A DNA stretch of 50,192 nucleotides, from assembly GCA_017441605.1 (NCBI GenBank), contig JAFRXD010000050.1, forward strand, positions 1-50,192, given 5' to 3'. The notes beneath the pieces are model-generated. The model ran no database searches, was not told the DNA's origin, and saw only the letters and a program-made list of their open reading frames with translations. Made by a program: the position numbers and the translations under genes. This stretch comes from Thermoguttaceae bacterium (GTDB lineage Bacteria; Planctomycetota; Planctomycetia; Pirellulales; Thermoguttaceae). Below are positions 6,137-14,924 of the stretch, one piece after another (position 1 is the stretch's first letter; each line of letters starts with the position of its first letter).

Positions 6137-8416
6137 TTATTGACGGTCGACCGGAGCGTCGTTATTCGAGAACGATGGGATTCCTCCGTTCCTAATCTCG
6201 GGAAATATCTCCATTACCTGCCGCGCGATATCGCTCAACCGTTGAGCGTCGATCTTTTTGAGAGCGACGGGGTGCAAAGGACTGGGAATATTGACGCTTT
6301 TGGCGTCTCTTAACGAAAACGCGATTTGAAGAAGTAAGAAATGTCGCATGGCGTTTATTTTTTCCGACGCGACTTCTTCGGGTTCAGGAAAACTCTCGTT
6401 ATCCCAATTTTTGGAAGTTAAATTGGTTTTTTCGTAACCGTCTAAATGTAAAGAATTATCAAAATTTCTCGGGCGACCGTTTAACTTGTCAAAATCGAGG
6501 CGGGTTTCCATCGCCAAAACGGCGTACAAGATAACGATCGGAGTTTCGTCGCATAGTTGTCGCCATAGAGACTCGGTTTGGGACGAAAAAGGATAGATGG
6601 GATTTGATTTTCCGAGATAATATTGGAACTGAAACGCGTCCTTTCGGAAACTTTCCTCCCAATCCTCGCGAGTTCCAAAAAGCTCGATAAAAGCCGTTCT
6701 ATCGTCCCTTGCGCAATCTTGCGCGACGCCGGAGAAAATCGACTTCTCTTCGTAGGAAAGCGGTTCGATTTGTTTGCCTTCGGGAATCGCGTTAACGTAC
6801 TGCGGTTTTTCTGAACGATACAGGTAAAGGGTTGTCGCGGCTAAAACAAAAGCTCGCTCCTTAACCGATAGTTCGTCGAACGCCGCGAGACACTCGGTAA
6901 TTTCCTCTCGGGTCGCTTCTTTTGAAACTTCGTAAATCGATTCGAACGATTGGAAAAGATCGAACGTTATCGGCATAAATACGCCCGGGCTTGATAGCCT
7001 ATTGCTCGGATACTCGCGCGCTCCCAAGTCTTCCTTGAACGCGTCGAGAAACAAGGAAATCGAGAAGAACTCGACTAAATCCGACTTGTCGCGAATCGTT
7101 TCGAGTAGCGTTTTTCTCGTCCGTCTTTCGGTAATGGAATCTTCTTGAATTGTCTCTTGCGCTAAAACGCGTTGTTTGAAGTCGTCAAGGGGAAAATGAC
7201 TATTGAGCGGTTCGAGCCAATTTAGCGGCTCGGAATCGCCTTCCTTTACGAGTTCTTTCGCTATTGTTCCAAGTTTGGACAAGATGAAACAATTAGATTC
7301 GGGGTTGCGATCGAGATTGTGGAAAACTCGTTGTTTGGAAAGAACGTCGAGGGTCTTTTCAACGACGTCCGAAACCAAAACGTCGTTTTCGGAACGGATT
7401 GCGCAAACCCGGTCGTCGGACTCTTGAACAACGGCGAGATCGGCGTTGTGTTGAGCTTTTAGAAACTCTTTCATAATAACGCCTTCGATCATAGGATCGA
7501 GTCTTCCGTCGCTCTTTTTTGAAACCGACGTTCGGTCGTTCAAAAAATGCTCGGTCAGTACCGACCGAGCGCTTCGAGCTTTGTCGCCAATTCTTGGCGC
7601 TCCCGATTTTTCGACGGCTGAAAGGTCGTTGTAGAGTTGGAATTGATCGAAAGACGCTTGAACTAGAGCAAGAGCGCGAGAAAATTCGATGGGAAGTTGT
7701 TGGGATTCGTTTTTCCAACGATCAAAAAGGTCGAAAAAACGACGTCTCGAATCTCGTTTGGTTGGAGGCGCCCAATGGTCGTAATGAGCGCGTCGCGAAG
7801 TGGCGCCGTCGTAGGAACGATAAATCGACATAAACCGAAAAAGTTCTTCTCGCAAGTTTTGTTCTCGTTCCGCGCTCGTTTCGTCGGATTCTTTTGCTTG
7901 ATAAAACGCGACGCTTTGGTCGTCGAGTTCCTTTTCGAGTAATTGTGTCGCAAGTCGGGTTTCGTCGTCGTTCAAAGATCTAACCTCCTCCCCCGAACGA
8001 TTTGAAAGCATAAAAACGGGGCGCTCGATCGGGTTGCCCGAATCTCGCGCTTCCTCTTCTTCTCGACGCGCGTCCACAAAGGCGACAAGCGCCGCGCACG
8101 TCAGCGCTTTCTCTTTGGGCGACATTTCGGATAACGACTCGAGGCATTCAAATAACTCTTCGACGGTCGAATTCCTTGCCGTTAAATAGAGAATATAATT
8201 GGGACGAAATTCTTTATAAGTTAATTCGTATCGACAATTCCAATCTCGATATTCCCCTTCGGTCGTTCCCGTATAAAGGTCGAGAGGTAGAACGTTGGCG
8301 ACCTCGGAAACTAAACGAACTGTTTCGCGCAAGGAATGTTCCGCGGACAAAGCGGATAGACTTTCCCAAGAGAATAGAATCGGAACGCACAACAAAAAAG
8401 TTTGAAAGAGACGCAT
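6137..8416 (-). CDS. secreted protein with an internal duplication, function unknown
   Basis: Encodes 759 residues from the ATG at 8416, which has a perfect AGGAGG 10 bases upstream and begins a clean signal peptide (MRLFQTFLLCVPILF, ending SALSAEHS). The open frame continues 46 codons further upstream, but that part overlaps the previous gene and lacks a ribosome site. The mature protein is charged and probably alpha-helical, with no motif I recognise. Two segments, about 84-265 and 500-645, look homologous: ELFECLESLSEMSPKEKAL against EITECLAAFDELSVKERAF, then DDQSVAF against DDRTAFI. The ribosome site lies in the last codons of the upstream transglutaminase-like gene, so the two are translationally linked. 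Confidence 0.8.
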   Translation of the reverse strand: MRLFQTFLLCVPILFSWESLSALSAEHSLRETVRLVSEVANVLPLDLYTGTTEGEYRDWNCRYELTYKEFRPNYILYLTARNSTVEELFECLESLSEMSPKEKALTCAALVAFVDARREEEEARDSGNPIERPVFMLSNRSGEEVRSLNDDETRLATQLLEKELDDQSVAFYQAKESDETSAEREQNLREELFRFMSIYRSYDGATSRRAHYDHWAPPTKRDSRRRFFDLFDRWKNESQQLPIEFSRALALVQASFDQFQLYNDLSAVEKSGAPRIGDKARSARSVLTEHFLNDRTSVSKKSDGRLDPMIEGVIMKEFLKAQHNADLAVVQESDDRVCAIRSENDVLVSDVVEKTLDVLSKQRVFHNLDRNPESNCFILSKLGTIAKELVKEGDSEPLNWLEPLNSHFPLDDFKQRVLAQETIQEDSITERRTRKTLLETIRDKSDLVEFFSISLFLDAFKEDLGAREYPSNRLSSPGVFMPITFDLFQSFESIYEVSKEATREEITECLAAFDELSVKERAFVLAATTLYLYRSEKPQYVNAIPEGKQIEPLSYEEKSIFSGVAQDCARDDRTAFIELFGTREDWEESFRKDAFQFQYYLGKSNPIYPFSSQTESLWRQLCDETPIVILYAVLAMETRLDFDKLNGRPRNFDNSLHLDGYEKTNLTSKNWDNESFPEPEEVASEKINAMRHFLLLQIAFSLRDAKSVNIPSPLHPVALKKIDAQRLSDIARQVMEIFPEIRNGGIPSFSNNDAPVDRQ

Positions 8417-8420
8417 TGAT

Positions 8421-11051
8421 TTAATCCTCCTCGTTTCCTGTTGAAATAGGGGGATCGAGTGTGAAAAGCGACGACGAGATAGTTGCGCCGCTATACGCCG
8501 CCTCGTAAGTGTGTCCATAAGGAGAGTGAACGACGTCCGTTTCGTTGCCAACACTATCTAGCTTTGAAATAAAACTAGTTAGAAATGTGTCATATTCACC
8601 ATAAGCTAATCCGTAAGATGGATCGTAGACATAATCGTTATATCGAATTAATGCATGTCCACTCCAAGTGTTTTCACGTGGGGTTACTCCCCCTTGTCCC
8701 GTAAGAGTTGGATCAATTTTAAAAGAGTTGACGTTTTCACTAGCATTTACTTCAATATTGACAGAACTGCACGACAATCCTTGGATTCCACATAGATTAA
8801 TGGCAAAGTCGCGCCAAACATCGCAAGTACCGTCTTTATAGTATAAAAGTGAATCACCCGTTGGAAGTGTGTATCCATTCAGAATGTTTGTATCGAGGCG
8901 AATTTGTCTGGCTAGGGAAGCTGATTGATCGGTTATGTACGTGTTCGTGCCCGAAATTTTTGTAGCAGATAAATAATTCAAAACATCATCTTCGTCAGCA
9001 GTTAAGGAACCTGATTCGTCGATATCTCTACCATAATAGTAAAGGAGTGTGTCATCTATAACAATGCCACTATTAAGTTTAACTTTGGTAATGGTTTTGG
9101 AAGATATTTTACTCCAAATCGAAGCAAAAACTTGATCGTTTGAACAACTGGTCGAGTTAGCAGCAACACAGCCAATATGAACCAAAGAATGGTAAATAGG
9201 GGAGGAGATTGTTCCTGGAGTCTTATAGGTCACATATAACGGATTAACATTTGCGCCCATATACCCATCTGCCCCTCGTGTTGCTTCTGATGTGGTCCTA
9301 AATTCCCATTCCACAGAAGAATGTAAATCGTAGTACGTAGCTCTTTGTTGTCCAAGGATACTTCTAAAAGATGAAAGGAGTTCAGTTGTTACAGAGGAAT
9401 CAGATAAAGTTTCCCATCCAGAAGAGAATGTGTGTGTTTCATCGTCTATTCGGTAGTTCCACTTCATCCGTATTTGATATGTTTGGGTTGGATCCAATTG
9501 TCCCGTTATTATGGCTTGACACTTCATCGACTCATTACTACTATAAGCAACGGGTAAGGTTCGCGTAAAATCATCGGAGTACCAATGAATTCTATTTTGC
9601 CAAGAGACTCCGAAACTTTCCTCTGTATCGGAAGTAAGATTCAAATTATTCTTGAATTGAACTGTAACCAATTCTAGTTTGTCGTTGTCTCTGATTATAA
9701 TGGTGACCGGAGTGGAGTCGATTGCGTAAGAGAGAAACGGGGGATATCCTTTAGCTTCCGTTATTGTGAGCGAAAGGGTTTCTTCTAAACGTTCGACGAT
9801 GGAATCGTCTTCCGCCTTAATCGTAATGGTTTCGAATAAATGGTTTTCTTGGATTCTAACTATATAGTATCCGGATCCTTCGGGCGTTATCAATGACCTT
9901 GATCCGTCGGCGTTATTTAAAAAAACTCTATAGTCGGGTAAGGGTGACGCATTTGGAGACGCTGTGCCCGTTATAGTAAATTTGACGTCGATCAGGTAAT
10001 GCGTATCGCTTCCGTGGTTGGAACCGTTGTCTATTCGTGAAAGTCGAAAATCAATTTCGCCATTGTTTGTTTCTGTAATAACTTTCTCGCCCGCAATTCC
10101 GTCCGCTGGAACAAAGCCCACTTTCCAACCGTCGTTATCTATGATCGTTGCGGAGACAGTAGTGCAAATCTCGTTAAAATTGTAAGGAATCACAGAAACA
10201 CCCCAGTATGGCGAGGGATACCCTAATGTCATAGAGAGCGTTTCGTCCGTTTCGGTAATTCGATCGTCTACTATCTTGATGTATACGGTTATACTGGAAC
10301 CTGAATGAATGTAACCGTCATAAATAGAATGATCCCCGATTGAATATGGTACGTACGCAAAATAATCATTGGTGGAGGCGGATCCACCAAATGAAATGAC
10401 CGAGAAGTATCCGGGGGGAATTGTGGGAAGGACAACACTTAAATAATCGGTTGATTCTGGGTCATTAAGAGCTCCAGGAAAAGGCAATACTGAATTATGT
10501 CCTTCGTGCAATTCAATGCCACTCTCTTGTCCTGACGATTGACAACCATAATATGTGATTCCCAGTTCCAAATCGTATTCTTCAGGATCAGTGTTAGGAT
10601 CTGGCTCACCTCGAATTGAATCTTGATCTTGGACGTTTGGATTAGTTCGTGGATCGCCAATTGTGGGAAGATACTGTAAATCCCAAATACAAATATATTT
10701 TTCGCCGTTAATATAAACACCAAACTTTTCGAAGAACAAGTCGACTTCATTATCGCTTATGGATTGTCCGACTATGGACTCGGCAGAGGTCAAAGAAGAA
10801 TCGGAGACGACCTGGGACGGCGTGGTAATCTCGTAATCCTGCGGCGATTGCACTGAAACCAAACCACTAATCGATTGACCAATAGAAGAATCGTTATCTA
10901 GTGGACTGTCCGATGATGTGGCAGAGAGCATTCTCCGATTTTCCAGGTGTTCAAAACGAAGTCTTTTCGAACTGCTTGAAGGATTCGGAAGGAATCTGGA
11001 AGACGACGTGACACGAAAAACCCCCTTCAACAATTCAAAAAGGTTTACCAT
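8421..11051 (-). CDS. secreted Calx-beta/transglutaminase-like protein
   Basis: Encodes 876 residues; ATG with AAGGA 9 bases upstream. Residues 31-44 hold the planctomycete N-terminal motif RFEHLENRRMLSA seen on many exported proteins of the phylum. Two Calx-beta-like regions follow (RITETDETLSMTLG with VSATIIDND; IVERLEETLSLTIT with VTIIIRDND). The C-terminal part has GTCDVWRDFA (Cys743), WSGHALI (His799) and YVYDPSYG (Asp810), the order, spacing and flanking sequence of a transglutaminase-like Cys-His-Asp triad. It may cross-link or cleave peptides at the cell surface (inference). Its DNA is clearly AT-richer than the flanks with less GC-biased codons, suggesting acquisition by transfer. 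Confidence 0.78.
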   Translation of the reverse strand: MVNLFELLKGVFRVTSSSRFLPNPSSSSKRLRFEHLENRRMLSATSSDSPLDNDSSIGQSISGLVSVQSPQDYEITTPSQVVSDSSLTSAESIVGQSISDNEVDLFFEKFGVYINGEKYICIWDLQYLPTIGDPRTNPNVQDQDSIRGEPDPNTDPEEYDLELGITYYGCQSSGQESGIELHEGHNSVLPFPGALNDPESTDYLSVVLPTIPPGYFSVISFGGSASTNDYFAYVPYSIGDHSIYDGYIHSGSSITVYIKIVDDRITETDETLSMTLGYPSPYWGVSVIPYNFNEICTTVSATIIDNDGWKVGFVPADGIAGEKVITETNNGEIDFRLSRIDNGSNHGSDTHYLIDVKFTITGTASPNASPLPDYRVFLNNADGSRSLITPEGSGYYIVRIQENHLFETITIKAEDDSIVERLEETLSLTITEAKGYPPFLSYAIDSTPVTIIIRDNDKLELVTVQFKNNLNLTSDTEESFGVSWQNRIHWYSDDFTRTLPVAYSSNESMKCQAIITGQLDPTQTYQIRMKWNYRIDDETHTFSSGWETLSDSSVTTELLSSFRSILGQQRATYYDLHSSVEWEFRTTSEATRGADGYMGANVNPLYVTYKTPGTISSPIYHSLVHIGCVAANSTSCSNDQVFASIWSKISSKTITKVKLNSGIVIDDTLLYYYGRDIDESGSLTADEDDVLNYLSATKISGTNTYITDQSASLARQIRLDTNILNGYTLPTGDSLLYYKDGTCDVWRDFAINLCGIQGLSCSSVNIEVNASENVNSFKIDPTLTGQGGVTPRENTWSGHALIRYNDYVYDPSYGLAYGEYDTFLTSFISKLDSVGNETDVVHSPYGHTYEAAYSGATISSSLFTLDPPISTGNEED

Positions 11052-11140
11052 AGTATTATTCCTTTTTTGTAATCATCCAAAAAATATCGAGGAACCTAAC
11101 GTTAAGTTTAGGGCAAGCCTACTTTGTAGGAATTCCCGGT

Positions 11141-11169
11141 ATGATAAAGAATGAAAAGTTATAATTCAA
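11141..11169 (-). promoter_or_regulatory. candidate promoter for the transglutaminase-like gene
   Basis: On the minus strand TTGAAT (11164-11169), 17-base spacer, TATCAT (11141-11146). The surrounding DNA is AT-rich, so chance matches are likelier here. The leader would be about 83 bases. Confidence 0.45.
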
Positions 11170-11297
11170 CGGTTCAAGTTGATAATATCGGAAAATTTCT
11201 CTTCTTACTTGTAATCTGCACTGCACAATCGTTATAATTGTTGTGAATATAATGTCTCGAATGCTGTGGTTCTCTTAGGAATAGTACTTCCATCGTA

Positions 11298-11340
11298 AAG
11301 AAGAAAGATGCGAAATCCATTTAATGGAGAATTTCTTCTT
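11298..11340. repeat. nested inverted repeat in an intergenic region
   Basis: Outer arms AAGAAGAAA (11298-11306) and TTTCTTCTT (11332-11340) are perfect complements. Inside, TCCAT-TTA-ATGGA (11316-11328) forms a second hairpin. It has no U-tract and lies about 250 bases upstream of the gene starting at 11051. Confidence 0.5.
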
Positions 11341-11374
11341 GCAATAGATTGAGTGGAGCTTTTGTCTATTATAA

Positions 11375-11412
11375 AAAGGCTCGAGGAGTCCAACGATCCT
11401 CCCCGAGCCTTT
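11375..11412 (-). terminator. rho-independent terminator after the sugar transporter gene
   Basis: A 9-base perfect outer stem, AAAGGCTCG with CGAGCCTTT, extended by an imperfect inner stem. On the minus strand it is followed by TTTATA. It lies 51 bases past the stop at 11464 and probably ends the five-gene unit that begins at 19511. Confidence 0.75.
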
Positions 11413-11463
11413 ATCTAACCGCGATTAGGTTTCGTTTGAAGAGTTGCCCCAAACGTTCGGAGC

Positions 11464-13077
11464 TTACTCGACGATCCCCAGCTTCTTCTGCATTTCTTCG
11501 AGCGGAATCTGCTTGGTTTCCGGCATAATGAAGAGAACCCAGAGTAGCTGCAGTACCATAAATCCGCAGAACCCAAAGAACGCCGCCGAAGGACCGATAA
11601 TCGCCACCGTCGCGGGGAAGAACCCCGATACGATCGCGTTCATAATCCAGTGCGTAAAGCAACCGAGCGCTTGACCTTGGGCGCGAACCGCGTTCGGGAA
11701 GATTTCCCCGATAAAGACCCAAATGCACGCGCCCTGACCGAACGCGTGACCCGCGATAAAGACAATCAGTCCGAGTAGAATCCCGTAGACGCTCATCTTG
11801 GGAACCTCCGTCGCCGTCGCGGCGGCGATTTCGGGCGCATCGCTCGCGACCCCCTCGTTGGCGACGACTTCTTCGGCGACCTCGCCGGTCGAAGTTTCCG
11901 AAGCCGATTCGTTCGAAGCGCTTTGCGCGATCGGCGTCTCGAGCGCTTTCGCTTCCTCGGTCGCGGCGATTTCCGCTTGTTTCTTCTCTTGCTCGATTCG
12001 CTCGATCGAAGCCTTAAATTGCGCCGAGTAGGTCGCGAAAATCGTTCCGACCACCGCTAGGCTGACGATGTATCCGATCGACCCGACGAACATGAGCTTC
12101 TTGCGTCCGAAACCGTCGATAAGGAACAGCGCGATAATCGTGAAGACGAAATTCGCCAGACCGATGTACATGGGAAGCGCGAGCGCCGTTTCTTCGCTCG
12201 CCCCCGCCATTTGGAAGACCGTCGGGGCGTAGTAGAGCACCGCGTTGATGCCGGAAAGCTGATTGAACGCGGCGATGGCGAACGCGAGGAGAATCGGTTT
12301 GCGATAACGCCAGCAGAAGAAGCGCTCTTTCCCCTGCGATCTTTCGGCGACGAGCGACTCTTGAATCGCTTTGAATTCCCTTTGCGCGTCCTCATCGTTC
12401 GGAACGAGTCGTTTGAGCAAGGCGAGCCCCTCCTCGAACCGCTCTTTCGCGATAAGCCAACGAGGACTTTCCGGCGTCGCGGTCAGCGCGACCCAGAAAA
12501 CGAACGCCGGGATCGCCTCGACCCCGAACATCCAACGCCAAGCGTCCTCGCCGAGTCCGCAACTCCCGATGATATAGTTGCTAACGTACGCGACGAGAAT
12601 CCCGAACACGATATTGAATTGCGTCAGCGCGACGAGGAAACCGCGACGTTTCGGCGGCGCGATTTCGGCGGTGTAAAGCGGCGAAACGACCGACGCGCCC
12701 CCGACCCCGATTCCTCCTAAAATCCGGAAGAACATAAAGGAAATCCAGTCGAGCTTCGCGGAGTCCGCCCAAAATGTGAGCGAGCGCGGAAACGCGCTTC
12801 CGATCGCCGAGATCAAGTAGAGAATCGCGATAAACGCGAGCGTCGGTTTGCGTCCCCATTTGTTCGCGGGAAACTGAATCGTCGCGGCCCCGAGAATCGT
12901 CCCCCAGAGCGCGCTCGAAACCGTCATGCCGAGCCAGAAATCGGTGAGTCCGAAAACTTCTTTTAACGCGCCGGTCGTTCCGGAGATAACCGCCGTGTCG
13001 AACCCGAACAGCAATCCGCCCAGCGCCGCGATAATCGAGCTTCGCAGCACCAGCGAGGTCATTTTTTCTTTTGTCAT
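11464..13077 (-). CDS. MFS sugar:proton symporter-like transporter
   Basis: Encodes 537 residues with 12 predicted membrane helices. Diagnostic sugar-porter motifs are GGLLFGFDTAVISG in helix 1, NKWGRKP between helices 2 and 3, TPESPRWLIAKER after helix 6, FNQLSGINAVLYYAPT in helix 7, and GFGRKKLMFVG between helices 8 and 9. It belongs to the XylE/GLUT family and would import a monosaccharide, perhaps a hexose or xylose. Members are usually 460-490 residues; the excess is an acidic, Ala/Glu/Ser-rich insert (about 352-425) between helices 9 and 10, on the outer face by topology. The start has GGAA upstream. It is the last gene before a terminator, 48 bases downstream of the metalloprotease gene. 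Confidence 0.92.
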   Translation of the reverse strand: MTKEKMTSLVLRSSIIAALGGLLFGFDTAVISGTTGALKEVFGLTDFWLGMTVSSALWGTILGAATIQFPANKWGRKPTLAFIAILYLISAIGSAFPRSLTFWADSAKLDWISFMFFRILGGIGVGGASVVSPLYTAEIAPPKRRGFLVALTQFNIVFGILVAYVSNYIIGSCGLGEDAWRWMFGVEAIPAFVFWVALTATPESPRWLIAKERFEEGLALLKRLVPNDEDAQREFKAIQESLVAERSQGKERFFCWRYRKPILLAFAIAAFNQLSGINAVLYYAPTVFQMAGASEETALALPMYIGLANFVFTIIALFLIDGFGRKKLMFVGSIGYIVSLAVVGTIFATYSAQFKASIERIEQEKKQAEIAATEEAKALETPIAQSASNESASETSTGEVAEEVVANEGVASDAPEIAAATATEVPKMSVYGILLGLIVFIAGHAFGQGACIWVFIGEIFPNAVRAQGQALGCFTHWIMNAIVSGFFPATVAIIGPSAAFFGFCGFMVLQLLWVLFIMPETKQIPLEEMQKKLGIVE

Positions 13078-13125
13078 GATTGAAGTTCCATTTCCGGGAA
13101 TTGCGGAAAAACGAGAGCGAAATTT

Positions 13126-14844
13126 TTATCGCGTTAGGACGGGACGAATCCAAAGGGAGTGATCGGCGGTGTTGCCGTTGCCGCCGTCCTCGACGATTAA
13201 CTCCAAAACGTCGACGCCCGAAACGTCCAGTTCCGCCGAGCGAAGCTTGTGGTCCTTAATCAACTCGCTTCGGAACAGCTCCTTGTCGTCCCCTTTGACG
13301 ACGAAGACGACCGAGCCGTTTCGTCCGCTTTGAACGCAGTAATCGAATCGGAATTTGTTCCATTTCGCGCCCAATTTCGCCCGGAGATCGCTCGGCGCGT
13401 GCGCGGAAAGACCGCTGGAAAAAACGGTTCCCTCCGATTGCATGAGCGAGCCGTCGAAGGAGATCTCGCGCGTTAGCCGAGACCAACCGACCTTCGCCGA
13501 TTCGAATTCCGCGTTGGTTAGATCGAACGAGTCGCCCTCCGCGCTCTCGGGAGAGACGAGCGGGGCGGAGGATGCGACGGCGCTCGACAATTTGACGCAA
13601 ACCTCTTTTAAGTCGTCCGAAAGCGCGTTTTCCGTCTCCGCGAAGCTCTTTAGACCGTCCGCGTCCCGATTCGCAAAAAGCGACTCGATCTTGCGGATTT
13701 GAAACGCTTTGTCGATCGGGGCGAACTCCCCGTCCTCGCCGTTCGGGTTATAGGAAACCCGGAACAATTCGATCGCGTCGACGTCCCGAACCGCGCGAAC
13801 GCGAAGTTCCGAAGGCTCCGCCGCGACTTCCGGCATGACCCCCTCGAACGTCCCGTCCTCGTTCGGCTTAACGCAAAGCGTCTTGGCGTCGTAGTCCGAC
13901 GCGCGAGAATCCTTGTCCTCGTAGAAAATCAGTCCTAAAACCGGCGACCCCGCTTCGATTTTGCCGGAGAACTTGACCGAGTCCTTCGAGACGCGCTCCG
14001 CTTTGAAATCGACCAACTTGACGTCGACGTTTCGGCGAGCGGGCTCTTTGCCGTTGATCGCCGGAACGACCGATAGTATCAGCGCTTCCGCGTAGGTGAG
14101 AAACGCGCCTTTTCCTTCGCCGCGCTCTTCGCGACCAAAGGTGTGGTTCCCGCTTCCCATGAGCGCGAAGCCTAATTCCCGATTTTCCGTCGAAAGCTCG
14201 CAATCGTGCGGAAGCGTCAGCGCGTGCCCGAGCTCGTGCGCTATACCGCCGATGTAGTGCGAGTTAAATTCCCCGATCGAGCAAGGGCGATGATAATATC
14301 CGCCGGGCTCTTTGCTCGAAAGTTTGTCCGGATCGAGCATCGGATCGTCGTAAAACCACGCGGTTCCGCGAGAGGGCGCTCCGGCTCCGACGAAAGAGCC
14401 CACCTCGGTCGCTTTGCCGTCTTCCCACCGCAGACCCTGTTGGAAAATAACGATTACTTCCTTGTTCGCGTCGATCCCTTGGTTCGCCAATTCCTTAACG
14501 ACAATATCGCGAACTTTCCAACTTGAATCTCGCCCGTAATCGAGCTGTTTCCCCGGCGCGTTTACTTGGTACAGTTTCAGAGAGCCGGGCTTTTCTTCTT
14601 CGAGTCCGAACGTCGTCGAAGGACCAAAACCGTTTCGTTCCATTTCCGCTCGATAAAACTCTTGAACGCGTTTCATAACGCGCAAAAGGCGCTCCGCCCG
14701 GTCCGGAATCGGCGTTTGGTCGCTGGGCGTGAAATAGACGCATTTTAGCGGGCGCGAAGAGCCCGTCGGTTCGACCCCTTGAAGAAAGGACGGGAGAAAA
14801 ACGGCTAGCGCCGCCAAAAGCGCCGATAATCTAATCGCTTTCAT
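13126..14844 (-). CDS. secreted metzincin-like metalloprotease with NPCBM domain
   Basis: Encodes 572 residues beginning with a signal peptide (MKAIRLSALLAALAVFLPSF). HELGHALTLPHD (His203, Glu204, His207, His213) gives the three-histidine zinc site with metzincin spacing, except that Thr replaces the usual Gly. ALMGSGNHTFG (Met229) could be the Met-turn, although it lies close to the zinc site. The last 130 residues (FDLTNAEFESAKVGW through DVLELIVEDGG and HSLWIRPVL) match the NPCBM carbohydrate-binding fold found on glycosidases. A periplasmic or extracellular protease that binds glycans, such as one attacking glycoproteins, is the reasonable reading. It lies between pepT and the sugar transporter gene in the same direction. 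The substrate is unknown. Confidence 0.82.
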   Translation of the reverse strand: MKAIRLSALLAALAVFLPSFLQGVEPTGSSRPLKCVYFTPSDQTPIPDRAERLLRVMKRVQEFYRAEMERNGFGPSTTFGLEEEKPGSLKLYQVNAPGKQLDYGRDSSWKVRDIVVKELANQGIDANKEVIVIFQQGLRWEDGKATEVGSFVGAGAPSRGTAWFYDDPMLDPDKLSSKEPGGYYHRPCSIGEFNSHYIGGIAHELGHALTLPHDCELSTENRELGFALMGSGNHTFGREERGEGKGAFLTYAEALILSVVPAINGKEPARRNVDVKLVDFKAERVSKDSVKFSGKIEAGSPVLGLIFYEDKDSRASDYDAKTLCVKPNEDGTFEGVMPEVAAEPSELRVRAVRDVDAIELFRVSYNPNGEDGEFAPIDKAFQIRKIESLFANRDADGLKSFAETENALSDDLKEVCVKLSSAVASSAPLVSPESAEGDSFDLTNAEFESAKVGWSRLTREISFDGSLMQSEGTVFSSGLSAHAPSDLRAKLGAKWNKFRFDYCVQSGRNGSVVFVVKGDDKELFRSELIKDHKLRSAELDVSGVDVLELIVEDGGNGNTADHSLWIRPVLTR

Positions 14845-14924
14845 TGTTTTCGTTGCGTTGACCGCCCCGGCGTTTCGGCAAACTTGCGAAACGCCCGCGA
14901 CGTCGGGTTAAAATTTGTCTTGCG

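Larger units (their letters stand above)
11052..11463. other. AT-rich intergenic region with promoter, hairpins and terminator
   Basis: No credible gene. It holds a promoter for the minus-strand gene starting at 11051, two small inverted repeats (11095-11112 and 11118-11130) in its presumed leader, a nested hairpin at 11298-11340, and the terminator of the sugar transporter gene at 11375-11412. Confidence 0.6.

Noticed and set aside
8417..8554. N-terminal extension of the secreted duplicated protein up to 8554
   Set aside because: It would overlap the upstream gene by over 130 bases, is basic without a signal peptide, and the ATG at 8416 has both AGGAGG and a signal sequence.
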